Below are positions 14,829-24,138 of a stretch of DNA of 64,000 nt, one piece after another. The DNA comes from JAWLGJ01 sp041685145 (lineage in GTDB: Bacteria > Pseudomonadota > Alphaproteobacteria > Rhodospirillales > Magnetospirillaceae). The stretch is from contig JAWLGJ010000004.1 of the NCBI GenBank assembly GCA_041685145.1, positions 39,332 through 103,331 of the forward strand, given 5' to 3'. How positions within the stretch are numbered: position 1 is the first letter of the stretch; every line of letters begins with the position of its first letter. Under the pieces are notes generated by a model, which made no database searches, was not told the DNA's origin, and worked only from the letters and a program-made list of their open reading frames with translations. The position numbers were made by a program, and so were the translations under genes.

Positions 14829-17192
14829 CTACTCGTAGGTCTTCAAGGCCGCCACCATGTCCAGGCGGCGCAACCGCCGCGCCATTGCCACCGCACTGAG
14901 CGCCGTCGCCGCCAGCACGACCAGCGCCGCCACGCCATAGGTCGCGGGCGCCACCGCGACCGGCAGGCGGTATAGCTCCGTCTCCATCATGCCGGCCATG
15001 AACTCGGCCAGCCCCCGGCCGATGAGTGCGCCCAGCGGCAGAGCCAGCAGGGTCAGCACCGCCAACTCGCCCAGCAGGATATAGGAGACCTCGCCGGTGG
15101 AGAATCCCAGGACGCGCAGGCTGGCCAGTTCGCGGCCACGCTCGGACAGCGCGATGCGGGCGCTGTTGTAGACGACGCCGAAGGTCAGCAGCCCCGCCAG
15201 GGCAACGAAGAAGCCGACCATGATGTACATGGTTTCCCCCATCGTGTCGCGGAACATGCCGATGGCGGCGGCGCGCAGCACCACCCCCGCCACCATCGGG
15301 GTTTCCTTCAGCCGACGGTAGAATGCTTCGCGCTGCGCGGAGTCGATCAGCAGATGCGCGCCCGACACCGTCGCCCCCTCGCCCAGGGCGCGGCGCAGGG
15401 CGTCGATGTCCATCCAGGCCGGCGTACCAAGATAGGTCTCGGCGACCGCCGCCACCCGCAGGCGCAGCAGCGGCTGGCGGCCTTCCAGCACCTCCACGCT
15501 CACCATGTCGCCGGGCCGCACGCCCAGGCGGTCGGCCAACGCCTGCGACAGCATCATCCCGCGCGGCGGCAGCGGCAGCGGCCGACCGCCCGCGTCCACC
15601 CGTTGCGTCAGGCCGGCGGCGGCGGGCACGCCGACCAGCGCCTCGCGCCGTTCCAGGTGCCCGACGCGGAAACGCGCCGCCACGGAACGGAAGGGCTCGG
15701 CGGCCAGCACGCCCGGCACCTGCTCCAGGGCGCGCACGGCCCGCTCGCCAAGGGCGTCGACGAAGGTGACGGTGGCGTCGTGGCGCTGCTCGACGAAAAA
15801 CTGCCGCGCCAGCAGCACCTCGATGGAATCGATCCATTGCAGCGACAGGACCAGCACCGCCGCCGCCAGGGCCACGCCCAGCACCGTCAAACCGGCCCGC
15901 ACCGGCCAGCGGACGATGTGCCGCAGGATCATCAGCGTCGGCTGGTCGGTGCGCATCCAGGACAGCGCCCGCCCCACCCGCCAACGCCGGTAGCTAGGCG
16001 GGGCCGGTGGCTGCATGGCCTCGGCCGGCGCCAGCCGCGCCGCCTGCGCCACCGCCGTCACCGCGCCGAACCCCGCCGCCGCCAGCCCCACCGCCGCCGC
16101 CAGCGCGAACACCCAGGGCTCGGGGCGATAGATCAGGAAGGGGAAACGGAAGAACTGCGCGTACTGCCCGGTGATCCACTGCCCCAGCAACGCTCCCGCG
16201 CCCCAGCCCAGCAGCACGCCCAGCCCCGCCATCGCCGCCATCAGCTTGACGTAATGCCAGCCGATGCGGGCGTTGCCGAAGCCGAAGGCCTTCAACAGGC
16301 CGATCTGCGACCGCTCGGTGGCCACCAGGCGGCTGGCGGCGACGTTGAGCAGGAAGGCGGCAACCGCCAGGAAGATCGCCGGCAAGATCCCCGCCATCGT
16401 GCGAAGCTGGCGAATCTCCCCCGACAGGAACCAGTTCGAGGTCTGGTCGTCGCGGCCGAAGGCGCCGGTGGTGCCGTAGGGCCGCAACAGAGCGTCCAGG
16501 CGCTCGATCACCGCCCGCGATTCGGTGCCGGGGCTGAGTTTCAGGGCCACGTCGTTGAAGGCGCCGTCCAGGTCGAAGGCCGCCGCCAGCGCCTCGCGGC
16601 CCATCCACAGCACGCCGAAGCGGCGGTCGTCGGGCATCAACTGCCCCGGCGGCAGGATGTAGACGTATTCAGGCGACAGGGCGATGCCGGCGATGGTGAG
16701 GTGCCGGCGCGTGCCGTTGATGACCGCCGTCAGGCTGTCGCCGGGGCGGTAGCCGTGCGCCTCGGCGAAGGCTTCCGACACCAGGGCTTCGTCGGGGCGG
16801 CCGGGCCGCAGCCAGCGGCCCTCGCGCAGCACCAGGTCGTTGAGGCGTGGGCGCCGGTCCTCGGGCACCGATACCAGCAGCGCGCCGGCGGGTTCGGCCA
16901 TGCCGGCGATGTCCAGCAGCGCCTGCTCGACGATGCGCGTTTCGACGGCGCGCACGCCCGCAATCGCTGCCATGCGGGCCTGAAGACGCGCGGGCGCCCG
17001 TCGCGCATGGGCGAAGACGTCGGCAAAGCGGTAGCGTTCATAGAAGGCGGCGCGAGTCTCCTCCAGCGACGCCACCGCGCCCAGGCTCATGATCAGCATG
17101 GCCAGCCCGCTGGCGATGACGGCGGCCACCGCCAGCGCTTGGCCGCGCATCCGCCACAGGTCGCGGCCGAGCTTGCGGTTGAGCATGGTCAT
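14829..17192 (-). CDS. ABC transporter permease, duplicated FtsX type
   Basis: The 787-aa inner-membrane protein has an N-terminal helix (ALAVAAVIASGLAMLIMSLGA), a large periplasmic MacB-like domain, three helices around LPAIFLAVAAFLLNVAASRL to GFGAVTAVAQAARLAP, and then the whole arrangement repeated in the second half (VRAGLTVLGVALAAAVLVLSL, periplasmic domain, three final helices). The signature LVATERSQIGLLKAFGFGN and its copy LSERGRELASLRVLGFSTGEV are typical of FtsX domains. It acts with the ATPase encoded 7 nt upstream and the HlyD adaptor downstream. Such mechanotransmission exporters move lipids, lipoproteins or peptides; the substrate is not evident. Confidence 0.93.
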   Translation of the reverse strand: MTMLNRKLGRDLWRMRGQALAVAAVIASGLAMLIMSLGAVASLEETRAAFYERYRFADVFAHARRAPARLQARMAAIAGVRAVETRIVEQALLDIAGMAEPAGALLVSVPEDRRPRLNDLVLREGRWLRPGRPDEALVSEAFAEAHGYRPGDSLTAVINGTRRHLTIAGIALSPEYVYILPPGQLMPDDRRFGVLWMGREALAAAFDLDGAFNDVALKLSPGTESRAVIERLDALLRPYGTTGAFGRDDQTSNWFLSGEIRQLRTMAGILPAIFLAVAAFLLNVAASRLVATERSQIGLLKAFGFGNARIGWHYVKLMAAMAGLGVLLGWGAGALLGQWITGQYAQFFRFPFLIYRPEPWVFALAAAVGLAAAGFGAVTAVAQAARLAPAEAMQPPAPPSYRRWRVGRALSWMRTDQPTLMILRHIVRWPVRAGLTVLGVALAAAVLVLSLQWIDSIEVLLARQFFVEQRHDATVTFVDALGERAVRALEQVPGVLAAEPFRSVAARFRVGHLERREALVGVPAAAGLTQRVDAGGRPLPLPPRGMMLSQALADRLGVRPGDMVSVEVLEGRQPLLRLRVAAVAETYLGTPAWMDIDALRRALGEGATVSGAHLLIDSAQREAFYRRLKETPMVAGVVLRAAAIGMFRDTMGETMYIMVGFFVALAGLLTFGVVYNSARIALSERGRELASLRVLGFSTGEVSYILLGELAVLTLLALPLGALIGRGLAEFMAGMMETELYRLPVAVAPATYGVAALVVLAATALSAVAMARRLRRLDMVAALKTYE

Positions 17193-17199
17193 CGCCGCC

Positions 17200-17928
17200 T
17201 CACCACGACAATTCGGCGGGCGGGCGGGGCGCGGGATTGTCGGTGATGCGTTGAATCAGGCCATCGGCGAAGCGCACCACCCGGTCGGCCATCTCGGCGA
17301 TTCCGGCGTTGTGGGTGATGAGGGCGGTGGTGGTGCCAAGGTCGTCATTGACGCGGCGGATCGCCTCCAGCACCAGGACGCCGGTGCGGCTGTCGAGGGC
17401 ACCGGTGGGCTCGTCGCACAGCAGCACGTCGGGCCGCTTGGCGATGGCGCGGGCAATCGCCACCCTTTGCTGCTCGCCGCCGGAAAGCTGGGCGGGGAAG
17501 TGATCCAGGCGCCGCTCCAGCCCCACCAGGGCCAGGGCGTCCTCGGGCGCCATCGGCCGGGCGGCTATCTCGCACACCAGCGCCACGTTCTCGCGCGCCG
17601 TCAGGCTGGGGATCAGGTTGTAGAACTGAAAGACGAAGCCGACATGGTCGCGGCGAAAGGCGGTCAGCTCCTTCTCCGACAAGCTGCCCAGTTCGCGGCC
17701 CCGGAAGCTCACCGCCCCGGCCGTCGGACGGTCAAGTCCGCCCATGATGTTGAGCAGCGTCGACTTGCCGCTGCCCGATGGGCCCAGCAACGCCACGATC
17801 TCGCCGTCGCGCAGGTCAAGATCGACGCCACGCAGCGCCTCGATGGTCACCTCGCCGGTGCGATAGACCTTGCGCACGCCGCGCGCGGCAAGGACGGCGG
17901 CAGCGGGGCGCGATGGGGCGACGGGCAT
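17200..17928 (-). CDS. ABC transporter ATP-binding protein (LolD/MacB class)
   Basis: The 242-aa ATPase has Walker A GPSGSGKST, Q-loop FVFQFYNLIPSLTARENV, signature LSGGEQQRVAIARAIA, Walker B VLLCDEPTGALD and the H-loop ALITHNAGIAE. The FYNLIPSLTARENV segment is typical of the LolD/MacB/FtsE class that partners FtsX-type permeases. ATG 17928 (MPVAPS) is used; an in-frame extension to 17994 exists but adds a low-complexity basic stretch. It starts the minus-strand operon ATPase-permease-HlyD. Confidence 0.95.
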   Translation of the reverse strand: MPVAPSRPAAAVLAARGVRKVYRTGEVTIEALRGVDLDLRDGEIVALLGPSGSGKSTLLNIMGGLDRPTAGAVSFRGRELGSLSEKELTAFRRDHVGFVFQFYNLIPSLTARENVALVCEIAARPMAPEDALALVGLERRLDHFPAQLSGGEQQRVAIARAIAKRPDVLLCDEPTGALDSRTGVLVLEAIRRVNDDLGTTTALITHNAGIAEMADRVVRFADGLIQRITDNPAPRPPAELSW

Positions 17929-18027
17929 GGCACGACCGAGCGTTGTGGCCGGCTCAGGATGCGCTTCCCTGCCCCGCCCGATCAAGCGCCGCACCGCCGC
18001 CCGCGCGCGCCGAGGTCGCCCGCGAGG

Positions 18028-18531
18028 TCAGTCGAAGGCGTCCTCGGTGCGGCCGATGCCGCCCGGCACCTCGGCCTCGCCGCGGCCGGCATTCGGCTCG
18101 CCGCTGGCCTCCTGCTGCGACACCTGCCGCACCTGTCCGGTGAAGCCGTGCACCTCGACGACGATATCCTCGCCGTTGCGCTGCGCCTGCATCCGATAGG
18201 ACTCGTCGTCCTCGCGCCAGCGCACCTCCTCGACGTTCTGCAGGCCGCGCTCTTCGAGGATCTTCACCGCCGCCTGCTCGGTGAGCCGCCCCGATTCGGC
18301 GTCCCGCACCAGGCCGGTGCGGCCGTCGATCAGCACGTTGACGCGCTCGCCCTGCTCGTCCTGCGCCCGGGCGGTGAAATACTGGCGAATGTCGCCGATG
18401 TCGCTGTAGCCCTGCTGGCGCAGGATATCGCGCACCTGCTCGCGGCCCAGGCGCTGCTCCTCCTGCGCCGCCGCCGGCGCCGCCGACAAGCCCACCGCCA
18501 GGGCGGCGGCGGCTAGCATGATCGTGCGCAT
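18028..18531 (-). CDS. Exported PepSY-domain protein
   Basis: The 167-aa protein has a Sec signal peptide (MRTIMLAAAALAVGLSAAPAAA, cleavage after AxA near residue 22; quoted here as TIMLAAAALAVGLSAAPAAA). Two PepSY-like repeats follow, REQVRDILRQQGYSDIGDI...VNVLIDGRTGLVRDAE and TEQAAVKILEERGLQNVEEV...VEVHGFTGQVRQV, in short pieces. PepSY domains are thought to inhibit or modulate peptidases in the periplasm. ATG 18531 has GGAG upstream. It lies upstream of the ABC/FtsX/HlyD genes on the same strand with a gap of about 100 nt, so co-transcription is possible. It is divergent from the MFS gene. Confidence 0.85.
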   Translation of the reverse strand: MRTIMLAAAALAVGLSAAPAAAQEEQRLGREQVRDILRQQGYSDIGDIRQYFTARAQDEQGERVNVLIDGRTGLVRDAESGRLTEQAAVKILEERGLQNVEEVRWREDDESYRMQAQRNGEDIVVEVHGFTGQVRQVSQQEASGEPNAGRGEAEVPGGIGRTEDAFD

Positions 18532-18672
18532 CGTCTCCTCCTCCGTATGAACAGGCCGTGCCCTCGCAGGGACGAACACGCGCCCCAAGGGAGGGTTCCG
18601 CCGGTTCCGCGTGCCGCGCCGGTGGTGTAGCCTGTGGCGCCAAAAGCAGAATACAGAGGGAGGAGCCAGCCC

Positions 18673-19950
18673 ATGTCCGCCAGCCCGCCGCCAGGTTCCG
18701 TCGAAACCGTCCGCCGACCGCCGGTCCACTATGGCTGGGTGGTGGTCGTCGCCGGTGTGCTGGGGGTGTTCTCGTGCCTGGGGCTGGGCCGGTTCGCGCT
18801 GGGGATGCTGCTGCCGTCGATGGGGCAGTCACTGAACCTCAGCTATGACGAGATGGGCTTCATCAGCACCGGCAACTTCCTCGGTTATCTGGGGGCGGTG
18901 CTGGCGGTGGGGCCGGTGCTGGGCCGCGTCGGCGAACGGCGGACCATCGCCGCCGGGCTGGTGCTGGTGGCGGTGTCGATGCTGCTGGTGGCGCAGGCGC
19001 AGTCCTTCCTCCAGGTGCTGGTGCTGTACGTCGCCACCGGCATCGGCAGCGGCGCCGCCAATGTGCCGATCATGGGCTTGGTCACCCACTGGTTCGCCCG
19101 CCGCCGCCGCGGCCGCGCCGCCGGGTTCATGGTTACCGGCAGCGGCTTCGCGATCATTTTCGCCGGCAATGTGGTGCCCTTCATCAACGAAGGTTTCGGC
19201 GCCGAGGGCTGGCGGGTGAGTTGGACGGTGCTGGGCGTCGTGGCGCTGGCGGTGGCGGCGGTGGCGGGACTGCTGATCCGCAATCGCCCGGCCGACAAGG
19301 GCCTGCTGCCGGTGGCGGCCGACGAACCGGCGCCGACACCCGCGCCCGAGGCAAAGCCCGCGCCACCCCCGGCGCCGGCGTCGGCGGCATCGAACCGCCG
19401 GCTGCTGGCGCATCTGGGAATCCTGTATGCGCTGTTCGGCTACACCTATGCCATCTACGCCACCTTCGTCGTTACCAGCCTGGTGCAGGAACGCGGCTTC
19501 ACCGAGGCGGCCGCCGGGGCGGCCTGGGCCTGGGTGGGCTTCCTCAGCCTGTTCTCCGGGCCGGTGTTCGGCACCCTCTCGGACCGCATCGGCCGGAAGG
19601 CGACCCTGATGATGGTCTTCGCCCTGCTGGGCACCGCCTATCTGCTCATGGCCCTGCCGCTGGGGCCGTGGGCGGTCTATGCCTCCATCGCCTTCTACGG
19701 AACCAGCGTCTTCGCCATTCCGGGCATCATGGCGGCGGCCACCGGTGACTATCTCGGCCCCGCCAAGGCGGCGGCGGCCTTCGGCACCATCACCTTTTTC
19801 TTCGGGCTGGGCCAGATCGCCGGGCCGGGGCTGGCCGGGGTGCTGGCGGAAGCGCAGCAGAGCTTCGCCGGCAGCTATCTGATGGCGGCGGTGCTGGCGG
19901 CCGCCGGCGTGGTGCTGAGCGCGGGGCTGCGCCGGCCGGCGCCGGCGTGA
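18673..19950 (+). CDS. MFS transporter, YbfB/YjiJ-like
   Basis: This 425-aa inner-membrane protein has 12 predicted helices in two halves joined by a Pro/Ala-rich loop (about 210-250, with repeated PAP and APAP). Motifs include GLGRFALGMLLPSMGQSL in the first helix, GTGIGSGAANVP-like residues, a basic loop FARRRRGRAAG after helix 4, and the MFS motif GTLSDRIGRKATL after helix 8. The substrate is unknown; the group is usually annotated YbfB/YjiJ. ATG 18673 has GGGAGGAG upstream. It converges with the DMT gene with no gap between the stop codons. Confidence 0.9.
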   Translation: MSASPPPGSVETVRRPPVHYGWVVVVAGVLGVFSCLGLGRFALGMLLPSMGQSLNLSYDEMGFISTGNFLGYLGAVLAVGPVLGRVGERRTIAAGLVLVAVSMLLVAQAQSFLQVLVLYVATGIGSGAANVPIMGLVTHWFARRRRGRAAGFMVTGSGFAIIFAGNVVPFINEGFGAEGWRVSWTVLGVVALAVAAVAGLLIRNRPADKGLLPVAADEPAPTPAPEAKPAPPPAPASAASNRRLLAHLGILYALFGYTYAIYATFVVTSLVQERGFTEAAAGAAWAWVGFLSLFSGPVFGTLSDRIGRKATLMMVFALLGTAYLLMALPLGPWAVYASIAFYGTSVFAIPGIMAAATGDYLGPAKAAAAFGTITFFFGLGQIAGPGLAGVLAEAQQSFAGSYLMAAVLAAAGVVLSAGLRRPAPA

Positions 19951-20856
19951 CTACCGCTTCGGCCGGCGGTTGGCGAGGGCAATGCCCGAGAAAATGAACG
20001 CCAGGGCGACCAGATGGAACCAACGCACCGTCTCGCCCAGGAACAGCGTCGACAGCAGCGCCGTCAGGATCGGCACCAGGTACGTATATTGCCCGGCGAC
20101 GCCGGCGCCGACCCCGGCGACGCCGCGATTCCAGAAATAATAGGCCAGCACGCCCGGAAACAGCGCCGCATAGCCGACCACCGCCATATTGCCCGGCGTC
20201 AGCGGCATCACCGTGCCCTGCGCCACCTCCCACAGATACAGCGGCAGGATGAACGGCAGGCCAAACAGCACCAGCACGGTGATCTGCGCCACCGGATCCA
20301 TCGGCACCGGATGCCGTCGCAGCAGCACCGAATAGACCGACCAGCTTGCCATCGCCAACAGCACCCAGCCGTCGCCGGCCCGCACCCTCAATTCCAGCAG
20401 GCTGGCCGGGCGGCCGTCGGAGATCACCAGCAGAACCCCCAGCAGCGACACCGCCATTCCCACCGCCTGCAACGGGCCCAGGCGCTCGCCCAGCCACGCC
20501 CAGGACAGCGCCACGATGGTCACCGGCATCACCGAGCCGACCAGGGTGACGTTGATGGCGGTGGTGGTCTGCAGCGCCAGATAGAGCAGCGTGTTATAGG
20601 CGGTGACGCTGCTGACCGCCAACGCCAGCAGCAGGCGCCAGTGGCGGCGGACGACGTGGCGCTGGTCGACCAGCCGCGGCCACGCCACCGCCAGCAGGAT
20701 CAACAGCGCGATCGCCCAGCGCCAGAACGAAAGGGTGAACGGCGGCACCGCCCCCACCGCCGCCCGCGCCAGCACCGCGTTGCCCGACCAGAACAGCGGC
20801 GGCAGCACCAGAAAGGCGTAGGGCGAGGCGAGGAGGCTTTTCAGGCGCGGCATCAT
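19951..20856 (-). CDS. EamA/DMT-family transporter
   Basis: The 301-aa protein has ten hydrophobic helices built from two EamA repeats, beginning LPPLFWSGNAVLARAAVGAVPPFTLSFWRW (in part FWSGNAVLARAAV, a family-typical start) and ending with LGETVRWFHLVALAFIFSGI-type residues before a basic tail. The drug/metabolite superfamily includes exporters of amino acids and metabolites; no substrate can be assigned. Two adjacent ATG codons at 20856 and 20853 are both possible starts. Confidence 0.92.
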   Translation of the reverse strand: MMPRLKSLLASPYAFLVLPPLFWSGNAVLARAAVGAVPPFTLSFWRWAIALLILLAVAWPRLVDQRHVVRRHWRLLLALAVSSVTAYNTLLYLALQTTTAINVTLVGSVMPVTIVALSWAWLGERLGPLQAVGMAVSLLGVLLVISDGRPASLLELRVRAGDGWVLLAMASWSVYSVLLRRHPVPMDPVAQITVLVLFGLPFILPLYLWEVAQGTVMPLTPGNMAVVGYAALFPGVLAYYFWNRGVAGVGAGVAGQYTYLVPILTALLSTLFLGETVRWFHLVALAFIFSGIALANRRPKR

Positions 20857-20943
20857 CGGCGTCGGGGGCGCGGGTGGATGGGCGGGGCACGCTCTTTCGC
20901 TACCCCGGATCGGTGACAGCCGTCAACGAAAGGCCGAGGAGGG

Positions 20944-23900
20944 TCAGCGCGGCGGCAGGACCGCCGTGGCTTCGCCGCCGTCGGCATTGGCGGCGAAGGC
21001 GTGCGCCGATGAAAGCCCCAACAGGCGCCGCAGATCAGCCAGAATGGCGATCAGCGCCGGCACCACCAGCAGCACCAGCAGCGTCGAAACAATCAGCCCG
21101 AAGACGATGGTGATCGCCATCGGAATCAGGAAGCGGGCCTGCAGGTCGGTTTCGAACAGCATCGGCGTCAGCCCGCCGATGGTGGTCAGCGACGTCAGGA
21201 TCACAGCCCGCAGGCGCTCGCGGGCGCCGTCTACGATGGCATGGAACTCGGTCTCGTGGGTGTCGGCGTCGAGCTTTTCCTTGATGGTGCTGACCAGAAT
21301 GATGGCGTCGTTGACCAACACCCCCGACAACCCCACCAGGGCGACGATGCTGAGAATGGAAAGCTGGTAGCCCAGCAGCCAGTGCCCGAGAACCGCGCCG
21401 ACGAAGCCCAGCGGTATCACCGCCATCACCACCAGCGGCTTGGCATAGCTGCCGAACACCCAGGCCAGGATGATGAAAATCGCCGCCAGCGCCAGCAGGC
21501 CGCCGATGCGCAGATCGCCGAAGGTCTGGCGCTGCTCCTCGGCCTTGCCCTTGAAGGCATGGTCGACGCCGTGGCGCCGGGCGATCTCGGCGACGCCGTC
21601 GCGTTGCAGGGCGTCCAGGATGTCATCATTGGTGGCAATGTCGGTGTCCAGTTCGGCGGTCACCGACACCTCGCGGCGGCCATCCTCGCGGCGGATACGG
21701 GCGAAGCCGGTCTGTTCGCGCACTTCGACGATGCTGCTCAACGGCGCCTGGGTGCCGTCGGGTGCGCGCAGATAGAGGTCGTGCAGGATGGCCGCGGGCA
21801 CCTGCCGGCGCGGCAGCATCACCCGCACCACCACCTCCTCGTCCCCGCGCGGAAACCGCTTTGCGATGGCGCCTTCCAGCGAGTCGCGGAGCTGCCGCGC
21901 CACGTTCTGGGTGGTGAAGCCCATGCGCCGCCCCCCGGGCGTTACCGACAGCACCACCTCCTCCTTGCCCCAGGGCAGATCGTCATCGACGCTGGAGATG
22001 CCGGGGTAGCGTTGCAGCAGCGCCGCCACCTCCGCCGCCGCCGCCTTCAGTGCCGCGGGCTCGCCGCCGAACAGCCGCACGTCGACATCGGCGCCGGGCG
22101 GGCCGCCCATCGCCGGGCGAATGGACATCTCGCGCAGGCCCGGCAGGGGGCGGATCTCGGCACGCCAGCGGGCGATGAACTCGATGGCGGTGACGGCGCG
22201 GTCCTCCACCGGCACGAATTCCACCGCCAGGCTGCCAAGATTGTCGCCGCTGCCCGCCACGGTTCCCAGGCCGCGGTCGAGCGACCCGCCGACCTGCCCC
22301 AGTGCCATCACCACCAGGGGGCCGTCGGCGCCGCCGTCGGTGATCTCGCGCTCCACCGCCTCCAGGGCGCGCTGCATCTCCGCGAGCATCGCCTCGGTGC
22401 CCGCGCGCGGGGTTCCCGCCGCCATTTCGATATTGGCATAGACGCGGTCGGCCTCGGGCGCCACGAAGAAGACGAAGCCCACACGCCCGCCGGCCACCAT
22501 GCCCAGCGCCAGCACGATGCTGGCGGCAGCGACGGCGACGGTGGTGTAGCGCCAGCGCACGCACCCAACGACGAGGCGCCGGAAGGCCCCGTCGCGGAAG
22601 GCGTCGAAGCGCGCATCGAACCAGCGGCGGAAGGCGCCGGCGCCGCCCGGGCGCCCCCGCAGCGCCCCGCGCAGGTGGCCCGGCAGCACATAGAAGCACT
22701 CCACCAGGCTGGCCAGCAGCGCCGCCATCACCACCAGCGGGATGGCCTCGATCACCTGGCCGATGACATCCGACACCAGCAGCAACGGCGCGAAGGCGAC
22801 CAGCGTCGTCAGCGACGACGCCAGCACCGGCACCGCCATGCGCCGGGCGCCGCGCTCGGCCGCCAGCACCGCCGACAGGCCCAGGCGGCGTCGGGACTCC
22901 GCGTGTTCGGCGACGACGATGGCGTCATCGACGACGATCCCCAACACCATGATCAGCGCAAACAAACTGACCATGTTCAGCGACTGCCCCGTCGCCAGCA
23001 TCACCGCCAGGGTGCCCATCAGGGCCACGAAGATGCCGCTGGCCACCCAGAAGGCGACGCGGCCGCTGAGGAAGACCAGCAGGATGGTCAGCACCAGCGC
23101 CAATCCCTGCAAACCGTTGCGCAGCAACAGCCCGATGCGGCTGCGGATGAGGTCGGCGCGCACGTCGTACAGTTCGACCACCAGCGTCGGCGGCAGGGTT
23201 CCGCGGATTTCGCCGAGATAGGCGTCGACGATGTCGGCAAGCTCCAGGGCGTCGGCGTTCAGCGCCCGTTGCACATGCAGTTCCACCGCCGGGCGGCCGT
23301 CGCGGAGCAGCGTCGGCGCCTGATCGTCGAAGCGCTCCGAAACCTCGGCCAGGTTGCCCAGCGGCACCCGCCGTCCCTCGCCCAGCAGCACCGCCAGATC
23401 CGATACCTCCTGGGCGGTCTCGGCCAGGCCCAGCGCCCGCACCTGCCTTTCGTCGCCGCCGCGCGTGCCGCCGGCCGGCAGGTCCAGCGACACCTCGTCC
23501 AACTGCCGGGCGATGTCGGCCAGGGTGATCCCGAGGTGACGCAGGGTGCGCGGCTCGATTTCGACCCAGATTTCCTCGTCGCGGACGCCGACGAGGTCGA
23601 CCTTGTCGACGCCGCGCGCCAGCAGGTCGTCGCGCATTCCCTCCGCCAGCGCCTTCAGCGCCGTCTCCGAAAACGGCCCCGACAGCACGATGCGGCTGAT
23701 GGTGTCGAAGCGGCTGAGGCGGCTGATGACCGGGCGTTCGCTGCTCTCGGGCAGGGTGGTGACGGCGCCGACGGCGGTCTCGACGTCCGAGAGCGCCGCC
23801 TGCATGTCGGTTCCGGCGGCGAACTCGATCGAGATCACCCCCCGCCCCTCCACCGACGACGACGTCACCTGCTTGACGCCGTCGAGAAAGCGCACTTCCG

Positions 23901-24138
23901 GCTCCAGCGCCTGCACCACGGTGCCGTCGATATCCTCGGCCGAGGCGCCCGGCCAGGTCACCGAGACCTGGATGACGTCGAGGCCGAAGTCGGGGAAGAA
24001 CTGGGTGTTCATCCGCGACAGCGCCACGAAGCCGGCGACAAGGATCAGCGCCATCAGCAGGTTGGCGGCGGTGGGGTGGCGGACGAAGGTGCGGATGAGG
24101 CCGCCGGTCCCGCCGCCCTCGGCGCCCTCCCCGCTCAC
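20944..24138 (-). CDS. RND-family efflux permease
   Basis: This 1064-aa inner-membrane pump is of AcrB/MdtBC size. It opens with IRTFVRHPTAANLLMALILV, has large periplasmic loops after helices 1 and 7, and twelve helices. The proton-relay helix 4 contains MVLGIVVDDAIVVAEHAE with the Asp pair. The C-terminal half has the matching GLSGVLVNDAIILVSTIKEK. It starts at GTG 24138 in a GTGA overlap with the adaptor stop, so they form one operon. No outer-membrane factor is encoded nearby. Substrate class (drug, metal, lipid) cannot be told, though the DD pair fits proton-driven drug or hydrophobe pumps. Confidence 0.95.
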   Translation of the reverse strand: MSGEGAEGGGTGGLIRTFVRHPTAANLLMALILVAGFVALSRMNTQFFPDFGLDVIQVSVTWPGASAEDIDGTVVQALEPEVRFLDGVKQVTSSSVEGRGVISIEFAAGTDMQAALSDVETAVGAVTTLPESSERPVISRLSRFDTISRIVLSGPFSETALKALAEGMRDDLLARGVDKVDLVGVRDEEIWVEIEPRTLRHLGITLADIARQLDEVSLDLPAGGTRGGDERQVRALGLAETAQEVSDLAVLLGEGRRVPLGNLAEVSERFDDQAPTLLRDGRPAVELHVQRALNADALELADIVDAYLGEIRGTLPPTLVVELYDVRADLIRSRIGLLLRNGLQGLALVLTILLVFLSGRVAFWVASGIFVALMGTLAVMLATGQSLNMVSLFALIMVLGIVVDDAIVVAEHAESRRRLGLSAVLAAERGARRMAVPVLASSLTTLVAFAPLLLVSDVIGQVIEAIPLVVMAALLASLVECFYVLPGHLRGALRGRPGGAGAFRRWFDARFDAFRDGAFRRLVVGCVRWRYTTVAVAAASIVLALGMVAGGRVGFVFFVAPEADRVYANIEMAAGTPRAGTEAMLAEMQRALEAVEREITDGGADGPLVVMALGQVGGSLDRGLGTVAGSGDNLGSLAVEFVPVEDRAVTAIEFIARWRAEIRPLPGLREMSIRPAMGGPPGADVDVRLFGGEPAALKAAAAEVAALLQRYPGISSVDDDLPWGKEEVVLSVTPGGRRMGFTTQNVARQLRDSLEGAIAKRFPRGDEEVVVRVMLPRRQVPAAILHDLYLRAPDGTQAPLSSIVEVREQTGFARIRREDGRREVSVTAELDTDIATNDDILDALQRDGVAEIARRHGVDHAFKGKAEEQRQTFGDLRIGGLLALAAIFIILAWVFGSYAKPLVVMAVIPLGFVGAVLGHWLLGYQLSILSIVALVGLSGVLVNDAIILVSTIKEKLDADTHETEFHAIVDGARERLRAVILTSLTTIGGLTPMLFETDLQARFLIPMAITIVFGLIVSTLLVLLVVPALIAILADLRRLLGLSSAHAFAANADGGEATAVLPPR

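Noticed and set aside
14824..15984. Upstream extension of the HlyD-type adaptor frame into the permease gene
   Set aside because: The extension is a shadow of the FtsX-type permease; the adaptor's membrane anchor begins at MAARRRTGR (ATG 14823).
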